From the NCBI RefSeq assembly GCF_014199955.1, contig NZ_JACHOQ010000003.1, positions 310,001-374,000 on the forward strand: 64,000 nucleotides of DNA, read 5' to 3'. This DNA is from Brevundimonas aurantiaca. GTDB taxonomy: Bacteria; Pseudomonadota; Alphaproteobacteria; Caulobacterales; Caulobacteraceae. Under the pieces are notes generated by a model. It made no database searches, had not been told where the DNA came from, and worked only from the letters and a program-made list of their open reading frames with translations. A program made the translations under genes and the position numbers. Within the stretch, counting starts at the first letter, position 1. Each line of letters begins with the position of its first letter. Shown piece after piece: positions 9,580 through 18,550 of the stretch.

Positions 9580-10869
9580 ATGATGCGTATCCTCTATGAC
9601 GCCAGCCGGCTGATGAGCCGGGCCGAACGTTCCGCCCCCACCGGCGTCGATCGTGTCTGTCTGGCCTATGCCGAATGGCTGCTGTCACGGCCCGACGTCG
9701 TCACCCTGCCGGTTCGCGGGCGCAAGAACCGCCTGGTCGCCGTCCAGCCCGAGTGGTTCCGGGACTTCGTGGTCGATCTGCGCGCGCGTTGGAGCGGGGC
9801 GGGCGTCGCCCCCGCCGACGTGGCGCATGAAGCCTTGTTGCTCGAGGCTCTGGCCGCCCCCGCCCGACCCGCAGAGTCTGTCATCAGTCCCCCGCCCCCG
9901 CCGGAGCGTGAGAAGCCGGCGGACAAGGGACGGGTGTTGAAACAGTTCTTCAAATCCCGTCACGTCGCGCCCCTGCCGGCCGCCGACCTCTATCTGAACG
10001 TGGGCCATACGACCCTGCATCAGGCCGACGCTCTGAGGGATCTGGAAGCGGCGGGTGTGGAACGGGTCGTTCTGATCCATGATCTGATCCCCATCACCCA
10101 TCCGGAGTTCTGTCGGCCGGGCGACGGCGCCAAACACCACGCCCGAGTGACCCACGCCCTGCGTCACGCCAGTCGGGTGATCGTCAACTCGGCCTATACC
10201 CGCGACGAGTTGCGGGCCTTTGCGGCGCGAGAAGGTTTGCCGCAGCCGCCGGTCCATGTGGCGCACCTGGGCCTGGAACCGGCCTTCGTCGCCGGCGATG
10301 CGGTGGCGACCAGCCGTCCTTATTTCGTCCATGTGGGCACCATAGAGGCGCGAAAGAACCTGGCCCTGTTGCTGACCTTGTGGCGGCGGCTGGAGGAACG
10401 GCTGGGCGAACGCACCCCCTCCCTGGTCTTGGTCGGGCGCTACGGCTGGGAGAATGAGGCGGTGCTGGATCATCTGCAGCGCTCGCCCAATCTGCGGGGG
10501 ATCGTTCACCAGGCGGCCAACCTGTCCGACGAGGTGCTGGCGCGCCTGATGCGGGGCGCGCGGGCGGTGCTGGCGCCCTCGTCGGTCGAGGGGTTCGACC
10601 TGCCTGCGGTCGAGGCGGTGGCCATGGGCCGCCCCCTGATCGCCTCCGACATTCCGCCGCACAGGGAACTGACGCCCCAAGCCGAGTTGATCGATCCCCT
10701 GGACGGGCTGGGCTGGCTGGCGGCGATCGAGCGGGCGACCATGACGTCTCCGCCCGCCGCCTCGGAAGGTCGCGCTGCGCCGTCGTGGGAAGCCCATTTC
10801 GACATCGTCGCTCGGGCGGTCGGCCTGGCGGCGGCCTCGCCTCTGGCGGGCGGTGCGAAAGGCGGGTAA
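9580..10869 (+). CDS. Glycosyltransferase family 1/4 (GT-B fold)
   Basis: A 429-residue GT-B glycosyltransferase. The N-terminus has ILYDASRLMSR, typical of group 1 transferases that start with a Asp-x-Ser/Thr turn, then VERVVLIHDLIPITHPEF. The C-terminal nucleotide-sugar half has YFVHVGTIEARKNLALLL, LVGRYGWE and the donor-binding SSVEGFDLPAVEAVAMGRPL. Acceptor and donor cannot be read from the sequence; mannosyl or rhamnosyl transfer is common in relatives. It starts 7 bp after kpsF with ATGATG, and its end precedes the export lipoprotein by 31 bp, so it belongs to the polysaccharide operon. Confidence 0.88.
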   Translation: MMRILYDASRLMSRAERSAPTGVDRVCLAYAEWLLSRPDVVTLPVRGRKNRLVAVQPEWFRDFVVDLRARWSGAGVAPADVAHEALLLEALAAPARPAESVISPPPPPEREKPADKGRVLKQFFKSRHVAPLPAADLYLNVGHTTLHQADALRDLEAAGVERVVLIHDLIPITHPEFCRPGDGAKHHARVTHALRHASRVIVNSAYTRDELRAFAAREGLPQPPVHVAHLGLEPAFVAGDAVATSRPYFVHVGTIEARKNLALLLTLWRRLEERLGERTPSLVLVGRYGWENEAVLDHLQRSPNLRGIVHQAANLSDEVLARLMRGARAVLAPSSVEGFDLPAVEAVAMGRPLIASDIPPHRELTPQAELIDPLDGLGWLAAIERATMTSPPAASEGRAAPSWEAHFDIVARAVGLAAASPLAGGAKGG

Positions 10870-10900
10870 TCAACGCGCGAACAAGGGCCGATCCGTTTCC

Positions 10901-12073
10901 ATGACTCGCACCATCCTGCCGCTTGCCATCGTCGCCATCCTGAGCGGGTGCTCCACCCTGCCGCGCGACGGGCCCTCGGGCGCTTCCATCGACGCTGGGG
11001 CCTCTACAGCCCAGGCCCTGGGCAGCTACGCCCTGGTGCCGCTGACCTATGAGGTCACGGAGCGGATGAAGGCCGTGCCGCCTCAGTTTTTCGGCACCCT
11101 GGCCGCCGCCTCCAGCGACCAGCCGGTCGATGTGATCGGCGAGGGCGATACGCTGGCGATCTCGATCTATGATCCTTCAGGCGCCCTGTTCGGCGGCAGC
11201 CTGGGTGGGACATCGGCTTCGGCGCGCACGGTTCCCAACCTGTCCGGCGGTTCCCAGGCCCTTCCGGGGGTGACGGTCGATCGCAGCGGTTCTGTTTCCG
11301 TGCCCTTCGCCGGTCCGGTCCGCGTCGTGGGCCTGACCTCGACCCAGGCGGCGGCCGCGATCCGCCGCGCCCTGGTCGGCAAGGTCGCCAATCCCCAGGT
11401 TCTGGTGGGGATCGCCGGCAACGCCTCCAACACCGTCAACGTCCTGGGCGACGTTCGTCAGCCGGGGCGCGCGCCGCTGGGCGTCAACAGCGACCGGATT
11501 CTGGACGTCATCGCCGCCGCCGGCGGATCCGCCCGCCCGACCGACGATCTGACGATCAGCATCCAGCGCGGCGGGCAGACCTACACCGCCCCCCTGTCGG
11601 CCGTGACGACCGAGTTCAGCGAGAACGTGCGCCTGCAAAGGGGCGATGTGATCAACGTCCAGTACAAGCCGCGTCGGTTCTCCACCTTCGGCGCTCTGAA
11701 CGCCGTCACGCAGGTCGACATGCCCGCCGGACCCATGACCCTGACGGGCGCCATGTCCAAGGTCGGAGGGCTGAACACCGCCACCGCCAACGCCCGGCGC
11801 GTTATGGTTTTCCGCTTCGAGCGACCGGAGGTGGCCCAGGCTCTGGGGATCAACCAGCCGGCCACGCCCAAGGGGGTGCCGGTGGTCTATCAGCTGGACT
11901 TCAACAACGCCGCCAATGTCTTCGCCGCCACCAATCTGGAGATCATGCCCGAGGACGTGATCTATGTGCCCCTGGCCGGCGCCGCAGAGGCGCGCAAATT
12001 CTTCGAGTTCGTTCAGAGCGTGACCCGCGTCGTCTATGACGTGTCGGTGACCAGCGCGATCAACGTCGACTGA
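10901..12073 (+). CDS. Polysaccharide export outer-membrane lipoprotein (Wza/HfsD-like)
   Basis: This 390-residue lipoprotein belongs to the Wza family of outer-membrane polysaccharide translocons. The signal peptide MTRTILPLAIVAILSGC ends in a lipobox with Cys17. A Poly_export domain follows (IGEGDTLAISIYDP to about residue 165), then SLBB domains (NTVNVLGDVRQPGRAPLG and a second around 260-340). The ATG at 10901 was chosen because the signal peptide begins there; the open frame extends 16 codons further into the glycosyltransferase. The Wza family exports capsule, and in Caulobacter the relative HfsD exports holdfast. Which polymer this one serves is not shown. Confidence 0.9.
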   Translation: MTRTILPLAIVAILSGCSTLPRDGPSGASIDAGASTAQALGSYALVPLTYEVTERMKAVPPQFFGTLAAASSDQPVDVIGEGDTLAISIYDPSGALFGGSLGGTSASARTVPNLSGGSQALPGVTVDRSGSVSVPFAGPVRVVGLTSTQAAAAIRRALVGKVANPQVLVGIAGNASNTVNVLGDVRQPGRAPLGVNSDRILDVIAAAGGSARPTDDLTISIQRGGQTYTAPLSAVTTEFSENVRLQRGDVINVQYKPRRFSTFGALNAVTQVDMPAGPMTLTGAMSKVGGLNTATANARRVMVFRFERPEVAQALGINQPATPKGVPVVYQLDFNNAANVFAATNLEIMPEDVIYVPLAGAAEARKFFEFVQSVTRVVYDVSVTSAINVD

Positions 12074-12078
12074 CGCCC

Positions 12079-12711
12079 GTGCAGGCGTGGCTCGCCCTTC
12101 TGTCCCGGCTGACGGGGCGCGCCGCCGCAGTCGCGACTGATATTGTCGATCCGGCCGGCGCCGCAGACCCCTTCGTCCGTCCTGCGGAAATCCCCTCGGA
12201 GGCTCCCTCGCCTCTGGATCAGGCGCTGGACGAGATCGAGGCGGGCGCCCTGGAGGTCTATGCCCGCGCCGGCCTCCCGACCCGCCCCGGCCATTATCGT
12301 CGGGCGCCGAACCAGACGGTTTGGGACTTTCTCTCTGCGGATCTGACGCCCGAGGCGCGGTTCGCCCTGGCCTTGGAGCATCCGCCGGAGACGGGTTGGC
12401 GCTTCGCCCGGCTTCAGGACCTGGGCGCGCGATCCGATCGTCCCGACCTGCGCGCGGCGTCCCGGTTGCTGAACGAGATCGCCGATCTGCGCCTCGCACG
12501 GAGGGGTGTTCTGACTGAAGATCATCTGCTGGTCGCCATGGAGCTCGGCGGGGCCTGGCGGGCGCTGCGAGACGCCAGACGGGCCGCCACTCAAGCCGAG
12601 GTTCCGGCCGCCCCTGCGGCCAAGGCGCGCCAGCCTGCAGGAAAGACTTCAGGCAAGTCTTCGGCCAAGACTCCGCGCGCCCGCCGCGCCAAGCCGTCCA
12701 ACACGGCTTAA
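12079..12711 (+). CDS. Hypothetical protein at the end of the polysaccharide cluster
   Basis: A 210-residue cytoplasmic protein that I do not recognise. It begins with GTG only 5 bp after the export lipoprotein stop, which suggests co-transcription. The middle (about 70-175) is a plausible helical domain with VWDFLSADLTPEARFALALE and DHLLVAMELGGAWRAL. The last 40 residues are a low-complexity Ala/Lys/Pro/Arg tail (KTSGKSSAKTPRARRAKPS) of histone-like character that may bind nucleic acid or another polyanion. Minus-strand frames also lie open here (12034-12594), but the codon choice and operon position favour the plus strand. Confidence 0.6.
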   Translation: MQAWLALLSRLTGRAAAVATDIVDPAGAADPFVRPAEIPSEAPSPLDQALDEIEAGALEVYARAGLPTRPGHYRRAPNQTVWDFLSADLTPEARFALALEHPPETGWRFARLQDLGARSDRPDLRAASRLLNEIADLRLARRGVLTEDHLLVAMELGGAWRALRDARRAATQAEVPAAPAAKARQPAGKTSGKSSAKTPRARRAKPSNTA

Positions 12712-12858
12712 CATGGCTTGGGACGAAGAGTCTGGCCCACGCGGCGCTGAATGCTCGTTCGCCGCCCAGACGGGGATGGGTGGGAAATTGCCCGGTTGGT
12801 TTTGTTTGACGCAAAGTTGATCTAAGAACGGGCCCTCCCCGAACGTCAGAGTTTCCCC

Positions 12859-13260
12859 ATGTCCGACGCCCCTGAGTCCCCGCCCGACACCCCGCCCGTA
12901 GGCCGCATCATCGCCATGCCGGCCGACACCAACCCCGAAGGCGACATCTTCGGCGGCTGGTTGCTGGCCCAGATGGACGTGGCCGGCGCGACTCCTGCCT
13001 TTGAACTGGCCCAGGGACGCTGCGCCACCGTGGCCCTGGACGGCATGGTGTTTCACCAGCCCGTCTCCGTCGGCGACGAGGTCAGCATCTACGCCAAGGT
13101 CGTCGGCACGGGCCGCACCTCGATCCGCATCCATGTCGAGGCCTGGAAGCGGTCGCGCGGTCAGCCGCTGGCCACGTCCGTGCGCGTGACCCAAGGCGTC
13201 TTCACCTATGTGGCCATCGACCAGTACCGCAAGCCGCGCCCCCTGCCGGGCAAGGAATAG
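12859..13260 (+). CDS. Acyl-CoA thioesterase, YciA-like hotdog fold
   Basis: A 133-residue single hotdog-domain enzyme that cleaves acyl-CoA to free acid and CoA. The active-site helix motif [19 protein letters not shown] (residues about 25-43) carries the catalytic Asp and the Gly-Gly turn of the YciA/acot family, and the strand [17 protein letters not shown] is equally typical. YciA enzymes accept a wide range of short to long acyl-CoAs and form hexamers. The gene stands alone after a 147-bp gap that probably holds its promoter. def follows 44 bp downstream on the same strand. Confidence 0.9.
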   Translation: MSDAPESPPDTPPVGRIIAMPADTNPEGDIFGGWLLAQMDVAGATPAFELAQGRCATVALDGMVFHQPVSVGDEVSIYAKVVGTGRTSIRIHVEAWKRSRGQPLATSVRVTQGVFTYVAIDQYRKPRPLPGKE

Positions 13261-13304
13261 GCGGAAATCTTGACCTCGCGCCGGGGCGCGCCTACGTCCC
13301 GACC

Positions 13305-13883
13305 ATGGCCATCCGACGTATCCTCACCATCGACAACGCCGCCGACCTGGCGATCCTGAAACAGGTCTCCAAGCCCGTCGCGGGCGTCGACGACGCCGTG
13401 CGCGCCCTGATGGACGACATGCTGGAGACCATGTACGCGGCGCCGGGCATCGGCCTGGCCGCCGTTCAGGTCGGCGCCCTGGACCGGGTCATCGTCATGG
13501 ACCTGGGCGATCGCGACGGAACCGTCTGCGAAACGGAAGAGGAAGACACGCCGGAGGCCGCCGAGGCGCGCCGCAACCCGCGCTTCTTCGCCAATCCGGA
13601 AATCCTGTGGGCCTCGGACGAGCTCTACACCTACGAAGAGGGCTGCCTGTCCATTCCCGAGTATTTCGACAAGGTGGAACGGCCGGCCCGCGTTCGCATT
13701 CGCTATCTGAACCGTGAGGGTCAGTCGGTGGAGGAAGAGGCTTCGGGCCTCTACGCCGTCTGCATCCAGCACGAGATGGACCATCTTAACGGCGTGCTCT
13801 TCATCGACCACCTGTCGCGGCTGAAGCGGGAACGCGCCGTGACCAAGGTCAAGAAGGCCGCCCGAGACAGGATCGCCGCCTGA
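13305..13883 (+). CDS. def: Peptide deformylase
   Basis: Removes the formyl group from the N-terminal methionine of new proteins at the ribosome exit. The 192-residue protein has all three motifs: motif 1 [10 protein letters not shown] (a variant of GxGLAAxQ), motif 2 EEGCLSIP with the metal-binding Cys, and motif 3 [14 protein letters not shown] with the metal-binding His pair and catalytic Glu. An acidic insertion, [15 protein letters not shown], lies between motifs 1 and 2. The stop overlaps the next start (TGATG). The operon def, small membrane protein, fmt, truA joins formylation and deformylation. Confidence 0.97.
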   Translation: MAIRRILTIDNAADLAILKQVSKPVAGVDDAVRALMDDMLETMYAAPGIGLAAVQVGALDRVIVMDLGDRDGTVCETEEEDTPEAAEARRNPRFFANPEILWASDELYTYEEGCLSIPEYFDKVERPARVRIRYLNREGQSVEEEASGLYAVCIQHEMDHLNGVLFIDHLSRLKRERAVTKVKKAARDRIAA

Positions 13884-14125
13884 TGACGAAGCGCAGCCCC
13901 CGCCCCATCCGCCGCGGCCAGTCCCTGGTGATCGACACCCAAGGGCGCCGTCGCCTGACCCGCAGCCAGAAGATCGGCGTCGCCGGGGTTGCGACCCTGG
14001 CGGGCGTGGCCCTGCTGGGCGTGGTGGCGGGCCTGCTGCTGGACCGGCTGCTCGATTTCGACGACGCTCTGGACGCGGGCGGCGAATGGGACGAGGGCGG
14101 CGGCGTCTTCACCCGCTGGCAGTAA
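13883..14125 (+). CDS. Small single-span membrane protein
   Basis: An 80-residue protein of unknown function. A basic N-terminus ([13 protein letters not shown], then TQGRRRLTRSQK) is followed by one long hydrophobic segment (about residues 31-55, GVAGVATLAGVALLGVVAG) and an acidic tail with DEGGG. By the positive-inside rule the N-terminus should be in the cytoplasm. Its ATG overlaps the def stop as TGATG, so it is very likely translated with def, and fmt begins 18 bp after it. The tight packing between def and fmt supports a real gene. Confidence 0.7.
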   Translation: MTKRSPRPIRRGQSLVIDTQGRRRLTRSQKIGVAGVATLAGVALLGVVAGLLLDRLLDFDDALDAGGEWDEGGGVFTRWQ

Positions 14126-14143
14126 ACCTCTAAAGGCGTGCCC

Positions 14144-15067
14144 ATGCGCCTTGCCTTCATGGGAACTCCCGATTTCGCCGTGCCGTCCCTGGCCGAGCTT
14201 CTCGCCTCGGGCCACGAGATCGTCGCCGTCTATTCGCAGCCGCCGCGCCCGAAGGGCCGGGGCCAGAAGCTGACGCCGTCGCCGGTTCACGCCTTCGCCG
14301 AAACCATGGGCCTGCCGGTCTTCACGCCCGAGAGCATGAAGTCGCCCGAGGCCGTCGCCGACTTCCAGAGCCTGGACCTCGACGCCGCCTGCGTCGTCGC
14401 CTACGGCCAGATCCTGAACGCCCAGGTGCTGGCCGCGCCCCGACTGGGCTGCCTGAACCTGCACGGCTCGCTGCTGCCCCGCTGGCGCGGGGCCGCGCCG
14501 ATCCAGAGGGCCATCATGGCCGGCGATGCCGAGACCGGGGTCCAGATCATGCAGATGAGCCTGGGCCTGGACGAAGGGCCGATCCTGCTCAGCGAAATCA
14601 TGGACATCCGGCCCGACGACACGGCCGCCAGCCTGTCCGAGCGCATGGCCCATGTCGGCGCCGCCCTGTGGCCCCGAGCCCTGGCCGCCATCGATCGGGG
14701 AGGGGTGACGCCGACCGAACAGGTCGGCGAACCCACCTACGCCCGGAAGATCACCCCCGCCGAGGCCCGGATCGACTGGGCCCGTCCGGCGGCCGAGGTC
14801 GACGCCCATATCCGCGGCCTGTCGCCCTTCCCCGGCGCCTGGTTCGAGGCCCCCTCGGAAGCCGGCCCGGTTCGGATCAAGGCCCTGCTGTCGGCCCTGG
14901 CGGACGGATCGGGCGCGCCCGGAACCGTGCTGGACGACGCCCTGACCGTGGCCTGCGGGACAGGCGCCGTGCGCCTGATCCGGGTTCAACGCGAGGGCAA
15001 GGCGGCGCAATCGACCGATGAGATGCTGCGCGGCTTTGCCCTGCCGGCCGGGACCGTGCTCGGCTGA
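14144..15067 (+). CDS. fmt: Methionyl-tRNA formyltransferase
   Basis: Fmt transfers a formyl group from 10-formyltetrahydrofolate to Met-tRNA(fMet). [15 protein letters not shown] opens the Rossmann catalytic domain, [20 protein letters not shown] contains the conserved HGSLLP and catalytic residues, and a C-terminal OB-type tRNA-binding domain follows from about residue 205. I chose the ATG at 14144 (307 residues) rather than the GTG two codons earlier because AAAGG at 14132-14136 is well spaced for it. The stop overlaps the truA start as TGATG. Confidence 0.97.
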   Translation: MRLAFMGTPDFAVPSLAELLASGHEIVAVYSQPPRPKGRGQKLTPSPVHAFAETMGLPVFTPESMKSPEAVADFQSLDLDAACVVAYGQILNAQVLAAPRLGCLNLHGSLLPRWRGAAPIQRAIMAGDAETGVQIMQMSLGLDEGPILLSEIMDIRPDDTAASLSERMAHVGAALWPRALAAIDRGGVTPTEQVGEPTYARKITPAEARIDWARPAAEVDAHIRGLSPFPGAWFEAPSEAGPVRIKALLSALADGSGAPGTVLDDALTVACGTGAVRLIRVQREGKAAQSTDEMLRGFALPAGTVLG

Positions 15068-15810
15068 TGCCGCGCTACAAGCTGACCCTGGAATACGACG
15101 GCACGGCCTATAACGGCTTCCAGGCCCAGGAGGACCAGCCGACGGTCCAGGGCGCGGTCGAGGCCGCCATACTGGCCTTCTCCGGCGAGCGGGTGCGGAT
15201 CGCCGCCGCCGGCCGCACCGACACCGGCGTTCACGCCACGGCCCAGGTGATCCACGCCGATCTGGAGCGGGACTGGCCGGTCGATACGGTGCTGAACGCC
15301 GTCAACGCCCATCTGATCAAACAGGATGTCTGCGTCCTGTCGGCCGAATACGCGCCCGATCCCGACTGGCACGCGCGGTTCTCCGCGACCGGCCGGGGCT
15401 ATCTGTACCGGATCCTGAACCGCCGGCCTCAACCCGTTTTGGAGCGCGACCGCGTCTGGCACGTCAAGAAGAGCCTGGACGCCGAGGCCATGCACCATGC
15501 GGCCCAGGTCCTGGTCGGCCTGCACGACTTCACCACCTTCCGCGACGTGGGCTGCCAGTCCAAGTCGCCGGTCAAGACCCTGGACGTGGCCCGCGTCAGC
15601 CGGTTCGGCGAGGAGGTGCATCTGGTCTTCCAGGCCCGCAGCTTCCTGCACCGCCAAGTCCGGTCCATGGCCGGAACCCTGGTGGAGGTGGGGCTGGGCC
15701 GCTGGACCGCCCGTGACGTCAAGGCGGCGCTGGAGGCGAGGGACCGTGCCCGGTGCGGCCCCGTCGCCCCCTCGGCGGGGCTCTATCTCAGCGGCGTGCG
15801 CTACGACTGA
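15067..15810 (+). CDS. truA: tRNA pseudouridine(38-40) synthase TruA
   Basis: TruA makes pseudouridine at positions 38-40 of the tRNA anticodon stem-loop. The 247-residue protein starts [17 protein letters not shown], a family signature, and has the catalytic Asp in [12 protein letters not shown] (about residue 55). [20 protein letters not shown] in the C-terminal half is the other conserved block. Length is normal. It is the last gene of the def-fmt-truA operon and its start overlaps the fmt stop by one base. It converges on asd, whose stop lies 16 bp away, with no clear terminator hairpin between. Confidence 0.96.
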   Translation: MPRYKLTLEYDGTAYNGFQAQEDQPTVQGAVEAAILAFSGERVRIAAAGRTDTGVHATAQVIHADLERDWPVDTVLNAVNAHLIKQDVCVLSAEYAPDPDWHARFSATGRGYLYRILNRRPQPVLERDRVWHVKKSLDAEAMHHAAQVLVGLHDFTTFRDVGCQSKSPVKTLDVARVSRFGEEVHLVFQARSFLHRQVRSMAGTLVEVGLGRWTARDVKAALEARDRARCGPVAPSAGLYLSGVRYD

Positions 15811-15826
15811 ACCCCGCCTAGACCGG

Positions 15827-16870
<1,044 letters not shown>

Positions 16871-16897
16871 TCAGGCGTCTCCTGGGAGGATGGAGGC

Positions 16898-16993
16898 GCG
16901 GGGTTCAGCCGGATCGACCGCCCCGCGCATCGGCGGGGCTTGGGATCGGGGTTCGGCGCTTCAGACCTCGCGCACACCCGAAACCGCCCCGCC
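16898..16993 (-). promoter_or_regulatory. asd leader: mutually exclusive RNA pairings (attenuator-like)
   Basis: Four segments of the asd leader transcript can pair in overlapping ways. Segment 1 GGCGGGGC (16986-16993, inside the leader ORF, codons 13-15) is the exact reverse complement of segment 2 GCCCCGCC (16932-16939). Segment 2 also pairs for 7 bp with segment 3 GCGGGGC (16920-16926), with a 6-nt loop. Segment 3 can pair for 6 bp with segment 4 CCCCGC (16898-16903), just ahead of the asd ribosome site. This is the logic of ribosome-mediated attenuation. No U-run follows the last stem, so Rho-dependent or translational control is more likely than intrinsic termination. The pairings are seen; the regulation is inferred. 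Confidence 0.5.
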
Positions 16994-17029
16994 GAAGCCG
17001 GTGGTTTTCAGGGTAATCGCTTTGGTCAT
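16961..17029 (-). CDS. Putative leader peptide of asd (22 residues)
   Basis: A short ORF upstream of asd on the same strand: ATG at 17029, TGA at 16961-16963. It begins MTKAITLKTT and ends GVREV. Four of 22 residues are threonine (positions 2, 6, 9, 10, all ACC), two are lysine (3, 8) and one is isoleucine (5). All three are end products of the pathway that asd feeds. A promoter-like sequence ends about 20 bp before the ATG. No Shine-Dalgarno sequence is visible, so the start would have to work without one. It could also be chance in a GC-rich gap, but the residue bias, promoter and downstream pairings agree with one another. Confidence 0.55.
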   Translation of the reverse strand: MTKAITLKTTGFGGAVSGVREV

Positions 17030-17049
17030 GGAGGCGGTCACGGCCAAGC

Positions 17050-17078
17050 TCTCTAGGGCCGAAACTGCGATGTGTAAA
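17050..17078 (-). promoter_or_regulatory. Putative housekeeping promoter for asd and its leader
   Basis: Read on the minus strand, TTTACAC (17078-17072), a 14-bp spacer and CCTAGAGA (17057-17050) resemble the Caulobacter sigma-73 pattern TTGaCgS, 10-14 bp, GCtANAWC. The predicted start of transcription is near 17043, about 14 nt before the leader ORF. It sits directly after the stop of the EamA transporter gene, so asd would have its own promoter. Elements are imperfect and the call rests on pattern alone. Confidence 0.4.
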
Positions 17079-17080
17079 CC

Positions 17081-18019
17081 TCAGACGGGCGGGGCGGTCG
17101 TCTGCAACAGGGCCTGGCGGCGGCGGACCCGTTCACGCCAAGCCGTATAGAGGCCGCTGGCGGCGATCAGGGCGGCGCCGGCCAAGGTGTCGGCGGTCGG
17201 GGTGGTCTTCATCAGCCAAGCGCCGAAGGCGACCGCGCCGAGGATCTGCAGATAGTCGAACGGGGCTACGACGGCGACGGGCGCCTTTTGCAGGGAGGCG
17301 GTCATCAACAGCTGGGCGACGCCGCCCGCCACGCCCGACCCGGCCAGGAGGGCGAAGGTCGTCAGGGCGTGCATCCGGCCGACGAAGGGCAGAAGCAGGG
17401 CGCCGACGATGGACGAGCAGACGAAGAACCAGAAGACGATCGCCGCCACATGTTCGGTGTCGCGCAGCTGCCGCAGGGTGATCGTGACCGCCGCCGTCAG
17501 GAGGGCGGCGGCCAGGCCGAAGCCGACGCCGGCCAAGGGCAAGGGGGTTGAGCCCGCTCCGGAAACCAGAGACAGGGGGCGGGTGACGATCAGCACGCCG
17601 ATGAAGCCGACCGCCACCGCCGCCCAGCGCCGGGGGCCGACCGCCTCCTTCAGAACTAGGAAGGACAGGATGGTGGCGAAGATCGGGGCGGTGAAGCTGA
17701 TGGTCGTGGCCTCCGCCAGCGGCAGAAGCGTCAGGGTCTGGAAGACGCACAGAATGGAGGCGACGCCCAGGGCGCTGCGGCCCAGATGCGCCATGGGGCG
17801 GCGCGTGGCCAGGCCCGCCAGTCCGCCCGGCTGGGTCAGCACCCAGATCAACACCACCGGCAGGCCGAAGAAGGCGCGGTAGAACAGCATCTCCGGCGCG
17901 GTGACCCCGTCCAGGGAGGCCAGTTTCAGAACCGCCGCCATGATGGAAAAGGCGCCCGCTGCGGCGATCCGAAGGGCGATGCCCCTCGCAATGTCTTCGC
18001 TTCCGGTCGTCTTGCTCAT
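17081..18019 (-). CDS. DMT-family transporter with two EamA domains
   Basis: A 312-residue inner-membrane protein with about ten hydrophobic segments arranged as two EamA repeats. The first repeat starts IALRIAAAGAFSIMAAVLKL and contains EMLFYRAFFGLPVVLI. PFDYLQILGAVAFGAWLM lies in the second. The family exports small metabolites, often amino acids, but the substrate cannot be read here. I chose the ATG at 18019 because AGGAG lies just upstream; the longer frame from 18088 adds 23 residues of non-membrane sequence. It precedes asd on the same strand; an amino-acid exporter next to an aspartate-pathway gene would make sense but is speculative. Confidence 0.85.
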   Translation of the reverse strand: MSKTTGSEDIARGIALRIAAAGAFSIMAAVLKLASLDGVTAPEMLFYRAFFGLPVVLIWVLTQPGGLAGLATRRPMAHLGRSALGVASILCVFQTLTLLPLAEATTISFTAPIFATILSFLVLKEAVGPRRWAAVAVGFIGVLIVTRPLSLVSGAGSTPLPLAGVGFGLAAALLTAAVTITLRQLRDTEHVAAIVFWFFVCSSIVGALLLPFVGRMHALTTFALLAGSGVAGGVAQLLMTASLQKAPVAVVAPFDYLQILGAVAFGAWLMKTTPTADTLAGAALIAASGLYTAWRERVRRRQALLQTTAPPV

Positions 18020-18153
18020 GCCGCTCCTGTCGCACGAACCCATAGGCCTTCGCGTCGCCGCCGCCCACCCCGGCGGAGCGATTTCCATCCGGCCGCGTTA
18101 AGCCTGCGGATCGGCAAGCTTCGCTGCAACATCGACAGGGTTGGAGGCGCTCT

Positions 18154-18519
18154 ATGGAAAATCTGCTGGATCAGATCGGTCAGTTCCTCAACGGCCTGTT
18201 CAACCTGGCCAGCGCCGGTTTCGACGGCGTCAATCAGGTCATGGGTCTGATCATCGCCGTGATCGCCGCTTTGATGATGGTCGATTGGCGATCCTTGGGA
18301 TCGACGGCCTTGGGGGCGACCCTGGTTCATCTGATCGTCGTGGCCGTCCTTCCCGTCCTGAACGGCGGCGACTTCGCCCTGCCGGCCATCCTGACGGCGG
18401 GCTTTTGGTTGACGGGTCTGGCCCTGTTCCTGGGCTACGCCATCGTCATCGCCGTCTTCTTCTTCATCAAGACCTTGCTGACGGGCACGGCCTTCGGGCG
18501 GCGCAGGGTGCTGCACTGA
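18154..18519 (+). CDS. Small hypothetical membrane protein
   Basis: A 121-residue protein with three or four hydrophobic segments (about 29-43, 51-68, 76-90 and 92-110) and a basic end TAFGRRRVLH. A GGAGG ribosome site precedes the ATG. I do not recognise a named family, although small proteins of this type are common in the Caulobacteraceae. The 134-bp gap to the EamA gene should contain divergent promoters. It converges on dapB, 31 bp away. Nothing in the sequence indicates function. Confidence 0.65.
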   Translation: MENLLDQIGQFLNGLFNLASAGFDGVNQVMGLIIAVIAALMMVDWRSLGSTALGATLVHLIVVAVLPVLNGGDFALPAILTAGFWLTGLALFLGYAIVIAVFFFIKTLLTGTAFGRRRVLH

Positions 18520-18550
18520 GTTCAGCGGGCTCGGGGGGCCAGGCGCGGCT

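Noticed and set aside
12034-12594. Minus-strand frame of 186 codons opposite the unknown gene at 12079
   Set aside because: It would run into the end of the export lipoprotein gene and has no ribosome site or domain; the plus-strand gene fits the operon spacing.
16920-16939. The 7-bp hairpin before asd as an intrinsic terminator
   Set aside because: No U-tract follows on the minus strand, so it is treated only as part of a possible attenuator.
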